Source: JBBIOI01 sp037443425
Lineage (GTDB): Bacteria; Desulfobacterota; BSN033; UBA1163
DNA: 41,938 nt
Assembly: GCA_037443425.1 (NCBI GenBank)
Contig: JBBIOI010000014.1
Coordinates: forward strand, 1-41,938
Direction of reading: 5' to 3'
The notes below the pieces were generated by a model that saw only the letters and a list, made by a program, of their open reading frames with translations, ran no database searches and had not been told where the DNA came from. The position numbers and the translations under genes are program-made. Of this stretch, positions 23,944 through 31,989 are shown in pieces (within the stretch, counting starts at the first letter, position 1; the number at the start of each line of letters is the position of its first letter).

Positions 23944-24152
23944 AAAAATCGCTCAATTTAGTCGTAAATATTTAATTGCTTCGATGAATAAGTTCTTAAA
24001 TATAATAGTATATAAAAAATAAAGGATTTTTTCTTTGGAAATTCGGGAATGACCTTATTTACAAAAATCATCTTTTTAATTAAATTGGTTGTAAATTATA
24101 TTTTTCCCCAGATAATATGTGAGAATTTAAATTTCTTTGAAAGGAGAAAAAT

Positions 24153-24578
24153 ATGGAAAGACCAGAAAAGATTCTTGTTCTACTCGATGGTTCAAACTGT
24201 GCTGAAAACGTCCTTCCTATGGTAGAAAAATTTGCTAATAAATTAAATGCTGACATATCCCTTTTACGTGTAGCTTTTGCTCATACCTTTCCTGGTGTAG
24301 ATCCTACAGAGGCTCAAATAAAAGTTGTAAGAGAGGCGGAAGAATATTTAAGAAAAATAGCCCTTGAATTGGAGACTAAAGGGTTTAAAGTAGATACTCA
24401 TGTCCGTTATGGAAACGATGCCGAAGAAATTATTGATCATGCTAATCATAATGATATAAGTATGATAGCAATGACAACACATGGTAGAAGTGGAATAAAA
24501 AAATTCTTATTAGGAAGTGTTGCTGAAAAGGTAATACGATATTCAACCAAACCAGTAATCTTAGTTAGATGTATTTAA
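24153..24578 (+). CDS. Universal stress protein (UspA family)
   Basis: This single-domain UspA-family protein has 141 residues. It begins EKILVLLDGSNCAENVLPM. The C-terminal ATP-binding signature reads TTHGRSGIKKFLLGSVAEKVI, matching the final G-x9-G-S part of the ATP-binding USP motif. The last strand, KPVILVRCI, is typical. Such proteins bind ATP and support survival under stress. The ATG follows AAAGGAG. It is followed 40 bases later by a rubrerythrin-like gene on the same strand, so both are probably one stress-related transcript. The partner and trigger are unknown. Confidence 0.93.
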   Translation: MERPEKILVLLDGSNCAENVLPMVEKFANKLNADISLLRVAFAHTFPGVDPTEAQIKVVREAEEYLRKIALELETKGFKVDTHVRYGNDAEEIIDHANHNDISMIAMTTHGRSGIKKFLLGSVAEKVIRYSTKPVILVRCI

Positions 24579-24618
24579 CGAGCAAGATAAAACTTTGATA
24601 TCTTTCAGGAGGGATTAA

Positions 24619-25071
24619 ATGATGAACCTTTCCAGTCCAGAAGAAATTATTCGTTATGCTATTCGAAGAGAGGCTGATGCTTCGGCTTTCTACCGAATGG
24701 CTGAAGAACGTTCAAACCCTGGCATAAAAAAGGCATTCGAAGAATTGGCTATCGAGGAAGAAAACCATAAAAAGAAGCTTGAAGCCCTGGATATAGGACA
24801 GATTGAAACCGTTGAATTAAAAGAGGCTAAAGGATTAGGATTGAGTGAGTTAATTCAAGATTCACCTTTCAGCTTTGATATGAATTATGCAGAGCTTTTA
24901 AGGATGGCGATTAAAAAGGAAGAGAGCTCTGAAAAGCTTTATCTATCTCTATCTAAACTTGTTAGAGACGAAAAGGTTAAAAATATTTTTTTATTACTTG
25001 CACAAGAGGAATCAACCCATAAAGAGAAATTGGAAAAAATTTATGATGAAGAGATTTTAAAGGAGTTCTGA
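24619..25071 (+). CDS. Rubrerythrin-like ferritin-fold protein
   Basis: This 150-residue four-helix protein has the ferritin-like diiron ligand pattern. The first pair is carried by RREADASAFYRMAEE and LAIEEENHKKKLE, and the second by IKKEESSEKLYLSLS and LAQEESTHKEKLE. There is no C-terminal rubredoxin domain, so it is a short erythrin-like form. Relatives reduce peroxide or store iron in anaerobes. The ATG follows an AGGAGG site and lies 40 bases after the universal stress protein gene, suggesting co-expression in oxidative stress. It converges with the acetoacetyl-CoA synthetase gene. No terminator is evident in the 37-base gap. Confidence 0.9.
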   Translation: MMNLSSPEEIIRYAIRREADASAFYRMAEERSNPGIKKAFEELAIEEENHKKKLEALDIGQIETVELKEAKGLGLSELIQDSPFSFDMNYAELLRMAIKKEESSEKLYLSLSKLVRDEKVKNIFLLLAQEESTHKEKLEKIYDEEILKEF

Positions 25072-25108
25072 GCCCTCCCAACCAATCCACACATCAGATC
25101 CAATTTTA

Positions 25109-27070
25109 TTATGACTGTAGCTCTTTTTTTACAATATCCTCATAATACTCTAAACAGTTAGGATTAATCATCGCATCTTTATTCAATACCGGTCTTCCAT
25201 TCACTATATTCATTACAGCACTCTCTACCTTCTTCATATTGAAGGTATACGGGATATCAGGAACCTCTATTATCTTTGCAGGTACATGCCTGGGTGAGGC
25301 CTTCATACGTAACTCATTTCTGATCTTATCCTTCAAGGCCTCTGTCAGTTCATAGCCTTTCTTTAACTTCACAAAAAGTATGATACGTTGATCTCCCTTC
25401 CAGTATTGACCCACAACCACACTGTCAGAAACCTCTTCAATCTTCTCAACAACATTATAAATCTCAGAAGGACCAATCCTTACCCCTGAGGGCTTCAATA
25501 CCGAATCAGATCTACCAAGGGCTGTCATCCCCCCTGTCTTACTATGGTGAATGACGTAATCTCCATGACGCCAGATGTTCGGGTAAAGACCGAAATAGGT
25601 ATCCATAAATTTCGAACCATGCTCATCATTCCAGAAATAGAGTGGAACAGAAGGAAATGGCCTTTCACATACAAGTTCACCTGGCTTATCAAATATCGGT
25701 TTTCCCTCTGCATCGTAAACCTTAGTTGCAAAGCCAAGGGCAGGCCCTGACATCTCTCCTGCATATAAGGGCTGTATAGGAGTACCTTCAATAATACCAG
25801 CCTGTGTATCTGTCCCACCAAGACCCGAGTTGAAATAGACATCGCCCTTTATCGCTTCATAGACATACTCAAAACCCTCCTCAGGTAAAGCTGAACCACT
25901 CTGGAAAATACCCCTAAGAGAAGATAGATCAAAAAGCTCCTTTGGTCTTATCCCACTCTCCATACATCCCATTATAAAACCTGCTCCACACCCAAGAAAT
26001 GAAACCTTCTCTTCCTCTATTATCTTCCAAATCGCCCCATGATCAGGATAAAATGGATTACCATCAAATAGCACGATTGTGCCCCGACTTGCTAAGGCAC
26101 TAACTTGCACATTCCAAACCATCCATGTGGGCGTTGCAATGAAAAGGGCTTTATCATCACTTCTTAAATCGAAATGAATGATATGTGTCTTAAGATGAAC
26201 TAAGAGAGTTCCCACAAGCCCATGAACTACACATTTTGGCTTACCTGTAGTCCCTGATGAAAATAGGATAATATGTGGATGATCCGGCGGAAGCTGTTCA
26301 AAAGAGATCTCAAGTCCCTTCTGCCCCGAGATAACATCTTCATAATATACAGAATTCGGGATAAAACTTATATCAGGTCTCTCTCTAAGATATGGAATCA
26401 AAACCACTCTTTCAAGGGAAGGAATCCTACGTGCTACCTCAGAAACAGCCGAAAGGGTATCAAAAGTCTTTCCTTTGAAACAATATCCATCTGCTGAAAA
26501 AAGTACCTTAGGTTCGATCTGACCAAATCGATCCAGAGCTGCATCAACACCGAGCTCAAGCCCACATGAAGCCCAAACCGCACCAATACTTGACGTAGCA
26601 AGCAACGCTACAACTCCTTCCATTATGTTTGGGATATAACCAACAACACGATCACCAGGCTTTACACCCATCTCTCTCAAAGCCTTAGCCAGTGAAGCAA
26701 CCTGGTCATAAAGTTCAAGATAAGTCATTCGAGCCTTCCTTCCATCTTCTCCCCTGAATATCAACGCATTATGACCATCTCTTCTTCTAAGAATATTCTC
26801 TGCATAGTTAAGCCTTGCCCCAATAAACCATTTTGCCCCTGGAAATTTAGAAACGTCATCCACAACCTTCTCATATCTCCTTGATGCCTTAACCTCACAG
26901 AAATCCCATAAAGCCTCCCAGAAATCCGATATATTCTCTATTGACCAATTATAAAGCTCGTTGTATGAAGAGATCCCCTTTCCATAACGTTCGTTTACAA
27001 ACTTCATAAACCTTGTGACGTTCGCACTCTTCTTCCTTTCTTCAGTTGGAGTATAGAGCAGTCTCCCCAT
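25109..27070 (-). CDS. aacS: Acetoacetyl-CoA synthetase (acetoacetate-CoA ligase)
   Basis: This acyl-CoA synthetase of about 653 residues activates acetoacetate with ATP and CoA. Domains are an ACS N-terminal region (SDFWEALWDFCEV, GAKWFIGARLNYAENIL), the AMP-binding domain with the P-loop-like LFSSGTTGKPKCVVHG, the acid-binding stretch ATPTWMVWNVQVSALASRGTIVLFDGNPF and the hinge GRSDSVLKPSGVRIGPSEIY. The ATG at 27070 is chosen over an in-frame upstream start at 27109 because GAGGAGG precedes it. It stands alone on the minus strand between plus-strand genes. Acetoacetate use would fit ketone, butyrate or acetone metabolism. Other short-chain beta-keto acids cannot be excluded. Confidence 0.92.
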   Translation of the reverse strand: MGRLLYTPTEERKKSANVTRFMKFVNERYGKGISSYNELYNWSIENISDFWEALWDFCEVKASRRYEKVVDDVSKFPGAKWFIGARLNYAENILRRRDGHNALIFRGEDGRKARMTYLELYDQVASLAKALREMGVKPGDRVVGYIPNIMEGVVALLATSSIGAVWASCGLELGVDAALDRFGQIEPKVLFSADGYCFKGKTFDTLSAVSEVARRIPSLERVVLIPYLRERPDISFIPNSVYYEDVISGQKGLEISFEQLPPDHPHIILFSSGTTGKPKCVVHGLVGTLLVHLKTHIIHFDLRSDDKALFIATPTWMVWNVQVSALASRGTIVLFDGNPFYPDHGAIWKIIEEEKVSFLGCGAGFIMGCMESGIRPKELFDLSSLRGIFQSGSALPEEGFEYVYEAIKGDVYFNSGLGGTDTQAGIIEGTPIQPLYAGEMSGPALGFATKVYDAEGKPIFDKPGELVCERPFPSVPLYFWNDEHGSKFMDTYFGLYPNIWRHGDYVIHHSKTGGMTALGRSDSVLKPSGVRIGPSEIYNVVEKIEEVSDSVVVGQYWKGDQRIILFVKLKKGYELTEALKDKIRNELRMKASPRHVPAKIIEVPDIPYTFNMKKVESAVMNIVNGRPVLNKDAMINPNCLEYYEDIVKKELQS

Positions 27071-27329
27071 TTTCTTCCTCCTCGTATAGTAATTCAATTT
27101 GCATTTCAATATATAGATTATTAATTAATTTTCGTCAAACAAATAAATTAATTAAAATCTTTCCCTAAAATCAAATCCTGAAATTTTTGAAACATTATAC
27201 AAAAAATTGATAAAAACTTCTAATATTTTTTATTAAAGCATAACAGATTAAAAATAGATTTCTGAAAAAATCCTTGAAAGACTGGGGAGTCAATTTTCAA
27301 AACCCAGCACAATACTATTAAGTTCTTCA

Positions 27330-27454
27330 TTTATCAGTCATTGCGAGCCCGAAGGGCGTGGCAATCTCATAGATTCCTCATTCCGCTCTGAATGACAGTT
27401 CTAAAGATTGCTTCGGATTTGACTCGCAATGACAATCTTGAATAGCTCAATTTA
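27330..27454 (+). repeat. Dispersed repeat A, copy A2
   Basis: About 125 bases: TTTATCAGTCATTGCGAG, GGGCGTGGCAATCTCATAG, TGAATGACAG, GACTCGCAATGACA and GCTCAATTTA. It is the shortest full-length copy. It has the same orientation as A1 and is inverted relative to A3. Confidence 0.83.
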
Positions 27455-27583
27455 ACACGTAAATAAAGCGTGTCTTCCAACAGCACTTGCTAATTACGAG
27501 ATTCACATTGTGGTCTAATGTATTGAATATTATTGCCGATTCAACATTTTCATCCTTCGTGATGCCCTTTGAGGGCATGAGGG

Positions 27584-27771
27584 TTTATATAGGAATTAAA
27601 GCTGTCATTCCTGCGAAAGCAGGAATTCAGGGAAAAGAAAAACATTAAAACAACTGGATTCCCATTTTCACGGAAATGACGCAAGTGAGGTTAGAGATTA
27701 ATGCTTCAGAATAAGTATAGCATTGAGATAAGCCAATGCAACATAACTTGTCACGGGAAAAGAGATGTTTC
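27584..27771 (+). repeat. Dispersed repeat B, copy B2
   Basis: About 188 bases, an inverted match of B1 at 23564-23760. It contains TTTATATAGGAATTAAAGC, CATTCCTGCGAAAGCAGGAA and AACTTGTCACGGGAAAAGAG. About 130 unrelated bases separate it from A2, while B1 and A3 abut directly. Confidence 0.88.
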
Positions 27772-27789
27772 CGCCATTTAAAAAATTTC

Positions 27790-27817
27790 TTGACTTTTTT
27801 TTCCAATTTTCTAAGAT
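27790..27817 (+). promoter_or_regulatory. Promoter candidate for the plus-strand catabolic operon
   Basis: TTGACT (27790-27795), 16 bases, then TAAGAT (27812-27817). It lies 61 bases before the DUF2284 start codon and just after repeat B2. It has a good -35 and a moderate -10. Confidence 0.4.
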
Positions 27818-27878
27818 ATTTTGATGAATTAAATGTTTCAGGCTTTATAAAAAATTTAAAATAAAGGGAATCTTAATA

Positions 27879-28538
27879 ATGGAAGAGAAAAAAGGTGTTT
27901 CAAAATTGATTAAACTCCAAATAACACCAGCAGAACTTAAAAAAGACTTGGAATATTTTAAAGAAAAAGCAATTGAGCTTGGCGCTTCAATGGCTGAAAT
28001 CATACCTGCAGAATTAGTGGAAGTAGACGAGAGGGTAAGCCTGAAATGTGCCAACCCTCTTTGTTCATATTATGGTATGTGTATCCATTGTCCACCTCAT
28101 CATGGTTTTGAACCCGATTTTATACGAAAGGCCTTAAGTAAATATCAATGGGCTATACTGTTTGCGTTAGATGTAAAACCTGTTGAACATTTTGCCGGGG
28201 ATGCTATGGAACGTCGTGAGGGAGTTCAATGGTCAACTAAATGTATGGAAATCGCAGGTAGAATTGAAACACTTGCTTTTGGAAATGGCTATTATCTCTC
28301 ATTGGGATTAGCGCAATCGTGTTGTTTGAGAGCATTGTGCAAACAGGATAGATGCTCAGTCTTAGATGGTAAAAAATGCCCATTTCCATTAAAATCTCGT
28401 TCATCCATAGAATGTTTGGGAGTCGATGTATTTCGTTTAGTGACAAAAGTTGGTTGGAACATCTACCCTATTTATAGGAGCGTAGATCCTAAGGGAGTAC
28501 CAAGGGCATTAGCAGTGGGAATTGTTTTCATATATTAA
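27879..28538 (+). CDS. DUF2284 predicted metal-binding protein
   Basis: This 219-residue cysteine-rich protein has two clusters: KCANPLCSYYGMCIHCPPH at about 55-73 and SCCLRALCKQDRCSVLDGKKC at about 147-167. The latter is followed by the conserved block SIECLGVDVFRLVTKVGW. This matches the DUF2284 family, thought to bind a metal or Fe-S cluster; no reaction is established. The ATG follows AAGGGA. It is the first gene of a 14-kb plus-strand operon and lies 23 bases before a RutB-like hydrolase. A redox or corrinoid-linked role would be speculation. Confidence 0.88.
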   Translation: MEEKKGVSKLIKLQITPAELKKDLEYFKEKAIELGASMAEIIPAELVEVDERVSLKCANPLCSYYGMCIHCPPHHGFEPDFIRKALSKYQWAILFALDVKPVEHFAGDAMERREGVQWSTKCMEIAGRIETLAFGNGYYLSLGLAQSCCLRALCKQDRCSVLDGKKCPFPLKSRSSIECLGVDVFRLVTKVGWNIYPIYRSVDPKGVPRALAVGIVFIY

Positions 28539-28561
28539 TTTTAATTATAAAGGGCATATCA

Positions 28562-29260
28562 ATGAATAAAATACTCTTACGAGCTGAACCTGAAGCAATC
28601 GAAATCGAAATATCAAAAACAGCTGTTATTGTCGTTGATATGCAGAATGCCTTTATAAGCCAAGGAGGATATTTTGATCTTTTAGGTCACGATTTATCGG
28701 GCGCTCGTAATATAATAGAGCCTTGTAAGGTTATTCTTAATTTAGCTCGCGAAAAGGGAATTAAAGTCATCTATCTACAAATGGGATGTAGCCCAGACCT
28801 TTCAGATGCAGGCCACCCTAACTCGCCCCACCGTTTAAAATCTCGTGCATTAAACTTGATTAGGGAGCATCCTGAATTGAAGGAAAAAATTTATATTTAT
28901 GACACATGGGGAGCTGAAATTATAAAGGAGTTAGAACCTCAACCAGGAGATATTCTTGTTAAGAAGCAAAAATATGATGGATTCATAGGAACAAACCTTG
29001 ATATAATATTAAGAACAAATAATATAAAATACCTTTTTTTCATTGGTATTGCCACAAATATCTGCGTTGAGTCAACACTCCGGCATGCATTCTTTTTAGA
29101 TTATTTCTCTATTCTCGTTTCAGATGCAGTCAGTCATATAGGACCGAAAATTATTCATGAGAGTAGTATCTCAAATGTTAAAACCACTTTTGGTTGGGTA
29201 ACGACAACTGAGAATCTATTAATTGCCTTAAAAGATGTCCCGTTAAACCTGAGCATGTAG
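28562..29260 (+). CDS. RutB-like isochorismatase-family cysteine hydrolase
   Basis: This 232-residue alpha/beta hydrolase has the family catalytic triad: D26 (VIVVDMQNAF), K135 (LVKKQKYDGF) and C168 (IGIATNICVESTLRHAFF). The cis-peptide region and the flanking sequence DYFSILVSDAV and TFGWVTTTENLL resemble RutB (ureidoacrylate amidohydrolase) more than isochorismatase. Such enzymes release ammonia and CO2 from carbamoyl or other amide substrates. The gene lies between DUF2284 and the ATP-grasp subunit in one transcript. An amide- or carbamoyl-bearing pathway intermediate is a reasonable inference. The exact substrate is not deducible. Confidence 0.9.
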   Translation: MNKILLRAEPEAIEIEISKTAVIVVDMQNAFISQGGYFDLLGHDLSGARNIIEPCKVILNLAREKGIKVIYLQMGCSPDLSDAGHPNSPHRLKSRALNLIREHPELKEKIYIYDTWGAEIIKELEPQPGDILVKKQKYDGFIGTNLDIILRTNNIKYLFFIGIATNICVESTLRHAFFLDYFSILVSDAVSHIGPKIIHESSISNVKTTFGWVTTTENLLIALKDVPLNLSM

Positions 29261-29281
29261 AAGTTTATTCAGGAGGAAGTA

Positions 29282-30301
29282 ATGTCTGAAAAATTTATTT
29301 ATTGGTTTAAGGAGTTAAGGCAGCATCATAACAAATTGGTTGGGAAAAAATGTGCCAATTTGGGAGAAATGACACATCTGGGAATGCCTGTTCCACCCGG
29401 GTTTGCCATCTCAGTAAAGGCTTATGAATATTTTTTAGAAGAAACTAATTCCCTTCGAGAAATTAAAGAATACTTAGAGAGATCTGATATTAATATTGAA
29501 AAAATCGATCAACTCAATGAAGCCAGTATTAAAATCCGTCAGATCGTAGAATCTAAAGATATGCCTGAAGAATTAAAAATTCCCATTTACTCTTTTTACG
29601 ATGATCTTTGTCAAATGTGCAATTCAAATAACTTAGCTGTAGCTACACGCTCTGCTGGTCCAGTGAGCCGTCCAGGTCAATACGAAACCTATTTGAATGT
29701 AAAAGGGAAGGGAGATCTGTTAGAAAAGATCATCAAGGTATGGGCAAGCACCTTTAACCCTCGTTCTCTGTCATTTCGTTTACAAAAAGGGCTTCCTCTC
29801 GAAAGTGACCCAATCGGAGTAGCTGTTTTGAAGATGGTAAAGGCTCGCTCTGCTGGAGTAATCTTCACTGTCGATCCTAATACTGGGGACTATTCAAAGA
29901 TGATTCTGGAGGCAAACTGGGGGCTTGGAGAAAGTGTTGTAAGTGGTGAACTAATTCCAGATACATATGTTATAGAAAAGGAGAGTTTACAGATATGTGA
30001 AAAGAAACTCGGAACGAAACAAAAATACGTAATATTTAAGGAAATAGGAGTCATGGAAGAAGAAACCCCTCCTTTAAAAAGATGTACCTACTGTTTAATG
30101 GATGAAGAAGTGGCCGAGATAGGTAAATTAGCCAAGGTTTTAGAAAAGCACTTTGAAGCTCCTCAAGACGCAGAGTGGGCAATCGAAGAGAATTCTAATT
30201 TTCCTGAGAATATTATATTTCTTCAGACACGACCTGCAATCATTACCAAAAAAAAGAGCCCTGTAGATCAGATTGTTGACTTAATGCTTAAAAGATTTTG
30301 A
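29282..30301 (+). CDS. ATP-grasp (PPDK N-terminal) subunit of a split PEP-synthase-like enzyme
   Basis: This 339-residue protein corresponds to the ATP-binding domain of PEP synthase, pyruvate phosphate dikinase and rifampin phosphotransferase. Motifs are VGKKCANLGEMTHLGMPVPPGFAIS, VATRSAGPVSRPGQYETYLNVKG, AGVIFTVDPNTGDYSKMILEANWGLGESVVSGEL and the terminal QDAEWAIEENSNFPENIIFLQTRPA. It lacks the middle and swivelling histidine domains. These are encoded separately at 38376-40052 in the same operon. The division into about 38 and 64 kDa parts matches that of phenylphosphate synthase subunits 2 and 1. It would load the partner's histidine with phosphate from ATP. AGGAGG precedes the ATG. Confidence 0.88.
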   Translation: MSEKFIYWFKELRQHHNKLVGKKCANLGEMTHLGMPVPPGFAISVKAYEYFLEETNSLREIKEYLERSDINIEKIDQLNEASIKIRQIVESKDMPEELKIPIYSFYDDLCQMCNSNNLAVATRSAGPVSRPGQYETYLNVKGKGDLLEKIIKVWASTFNPRSLSFRLQKGLPLESDPIGVAVLKMVKARSAGVIFTVDPNTGDYSKMILEANWGLGESVVSGELIPDTYVIEKESLQICEKKLGTKQKYVIFKEIGVMEEETPPLKRCTYCLMDEEVAEIGKLAKVLEKHFEAPQDAEWAIEENSNFPENIIFLQTRPAIITKKKSPVDQIVDLMLKRF

Positions 30302-30389
30302 GGAGAAGTTTCTAATATTAAACAAAGATTTTTGTTTTATTTTTTTCAATTGAATTTCATAAACATAATACCTTAAAGGAGGAATTTTC

Positions 30390-31850
30390 ATGTCTATAAA
30401 AAGATATAAGATGTACATCAATGGCGAATGGGTTGATGCTCTTGACAATGAGTATTATGAAGATCTGAACCCATATACTGGAGAGGTCTTTGCATATGTG
30501 CCTTCAGCTAAACGTGCTGATGCAAGGCGTGCTATCGATGCGGCTTATGCAGCATCTCCTTCATGGTCTCGTACACTTCCTAATGAAAGACAGGCATTGT
30601 TTCTTAGAGCAGCCGATATTCTTGAACGTAAAAGGGACCAAATTATTCCCATACTTGCTGAGGAGACTGGTTGTACCTTTGGCTTTGCCATGTTCCAAAC
30701 GATGTTTACCCCAGGGTTATTGCGGGAGGCAGCCTCACAGGTCCACCAGGTAACCGGTGAAATTATTCCTTCTGATCTTCCAGGTGCATTCCACATGGCA
30801 ATCCGTCAACCTGTAGGAGTAGTTGCAGGAATCGCACCATGGAATGCACCTTTGATTTTATCCCTCCGTTCTATATGTCTTCCTATAGCATATGGAAATA
30901 CAGCAATTCTTAAGCCTTCAACAGAATCCTCTGTTTCAGGCGGGGTTTTAATTGCAGAAGTATTTCATGAAGCTGGTTTTCCAAAAGGTGTTTTGAATTT
31001 GCTAACAAACGGACCTGGAGGAAGCAGTGAAATTGGAGATGAACTTATCGAAAATCCAAAAGTGCGGCGCATCAGTTTTACAGGCTCGACCTTAATAGGT
31101 CGTCAATTTGCTGAGAAGGCTGGTAGATATCTTAAGCGGGTAGCGCTTGAGCTTGGTGGACAGAATCCTGTTATTATCCTTAAAGATGCTGATGTGGATT
31201 ATGCTGTAAATGCAGTAGTATTTGGGGGATTTCTTCACCAAGGGCAGATCTGTATGTCCACCAGGAGGGTGATAATTGAAAAGGAAATTGCCAGAGAGTT
31301 CACTGAAAAATTGATAAAAAAGGTTTCTACATTAAAAGTCGGTAACCCCAAGGAACCAGACACAATTATTGGCCCTTTAATCAACCAGTATCAACTCAAT
31401 CAGGTTAAAAAAAGCGTCGAATCTGCTATACGAGATGGAGCAAATTTATTATGTGGTGGAAGATCTGAGGGACTATGCTATTATCCAACAATCCTGACAA
31501 ATATAAGACCTGGATCATCATTTTTACGTGAGGAAACTTTTGGGCCTGTTATTTCAATAATTGAGGTAAAGGATGAAGAAGAAGCTGTTGCTATAGCAAA
31601 TGATACGATGTATGGACTTTCTGCAGCTGTATTTACAAAAGACATTTCTAAAGGTTTAGCCATCGCAGAAAAGATTGAATCAGGAATTGTTCATATAAAT
31701 GACCAAACAGTTCACGATGAACCGCAAATTCCTTTTGGGGGTGTGAAGGATAGCGGTTGGGGTCGATTTGGAGGCCGTGCAGCCCTTGAAGAATTTACTG
31801 AGCTACGTTGGATTAGCCTTCAACGAACAACTCGTCAATATCCATTTTGA
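30390..31850 (+). CDS. NAD(P)-dependent aldehyde dehydrogenase
   Basis: This 486-residue ALDH superfamily enzyme is complete. Motifs are APWNAPLILSLRSICLPIAYGNTAILKPS (coenzyme), FTGSTLIGRQFAE, ELGGQNPVII with the catalytic glutamate, and GQICMSTRRVIIE with the catalytic cysteine. The C-terminal ending, ELRWISLQRTTRQYPF, resembles the aromatic aldehyde (benzaldehyde, salicylaldehyde or vanillin) dehydrogenase group. It would oxidise an aldehyde intermediate of the operon's pathway to the acid. AAAGGAGG precedes the ATG. It lies between the ATP-grasp subunit and the ABC importer. Confidence 0.93.
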   Translation: MSIKRYKMYINGEWVDALDNEYYEDLNPYTGEVFAYVPSAKRADARRAIDAAYAASPSWSRTLPNERQALFLRAADILERKRDQIIPILAEETGCTFGFAMFQTMFTPGLLREAASQVHQVTGEIIPSDLPGAFHMAIRQPVGVVAGIAPWNAPLILSLRSICLPIAYGNTAILKPSTESSVSGGVLIAEVFHEAGFPKGVLNLLTNGPGGSSEIGDELIENPKVRRISFTGSTLIGRQFAEKAGRYLKRVALELGGQNPVIILKDADVDYAVNAVVFGGFLHQGQICMSTRRVIIEKEIAREFTEKLIKKVSTLKVGNPKEPDTIIGPLINQYQLNQVKKSVESAIRDGANLLCGGRSEGLCYYPTILTNIRPGSSFLREETFGPVISIIEVKDEEEAVAIANDTMYGLSAAVFTKDISKGLAIAEKIESGIVHINDQTVHDEPQIPFGGVKDSGWGRFGGRAALEEFTELRWISLQRTTRQYPF

Positions 31851-31865
31851 TGGATAATCTTTCGG

Positions 31866-31989
31866 AAAGGAGGTGATTTCGCTCATAAATAATTGTAAAA
31901 GGTTAAAAAATTCTATTCGAATAGGCCTTTTAATTAACTCAAACAATTCAAAAATAAACTGTGCGAGGAGGGAGAAACATGAAGCATAA
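31866..31989 (+). other. Near-perfect anti-16S Shine-Dalgarno ahead of a start-less short frame
   Basis: AAAGGAGGTGAT (31866-31877) is a near-perfect match to the 16S anti-Shine-Dalgarno sequence, but no ATG, GTG or TTG follows at the right distance. An ATA at 31885 opens a 34-codon frame that ends at TAA 31987-31989, overlapping the solute-binding protein start. It may be a decayed upstream ORF whose ATG became ATA, or a translation enhancer. Confidence 0.3.

Larger units (their letters stand above)
23416..24152. other. kaiC-uspA divergent intergenic region, repeat-rich
   Basis: These 737 bases between divergently transcribed genes hold two small palindromes, composite repeat B1 then A3 in inverted orientation, and about 200 bases of AT-rich sequence before uspA. 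A weak uspA promoter candidate is TTGTAA, 16 bases, GATAAT at about 24087-24114. No coding sequence is convincing. Confidence 0.6.
27071..27878. other. aacS-DUF2284 divergent intergenic region, repeat-rich
   Basis: About 800 bases separate divergently transcribed genes. The first 250 bases are AT-rich and probably carry the aacS promoter, though no clear box pair is seen. Then come repeat A2, about 130 bases of unique sequence holding a small palindrome GCCCTTTGAGGGC, repeat B2, and a promoter candidate for the plus-strand operon. No coding sequence is convincing. Confidence 0.6.

Noticed and set aside
25072..25108. Bidirectional terminator between the rubrerythrin-like gene and aacS
   Set aside because: The 37-base gap shows no stable stem with a T-tract.
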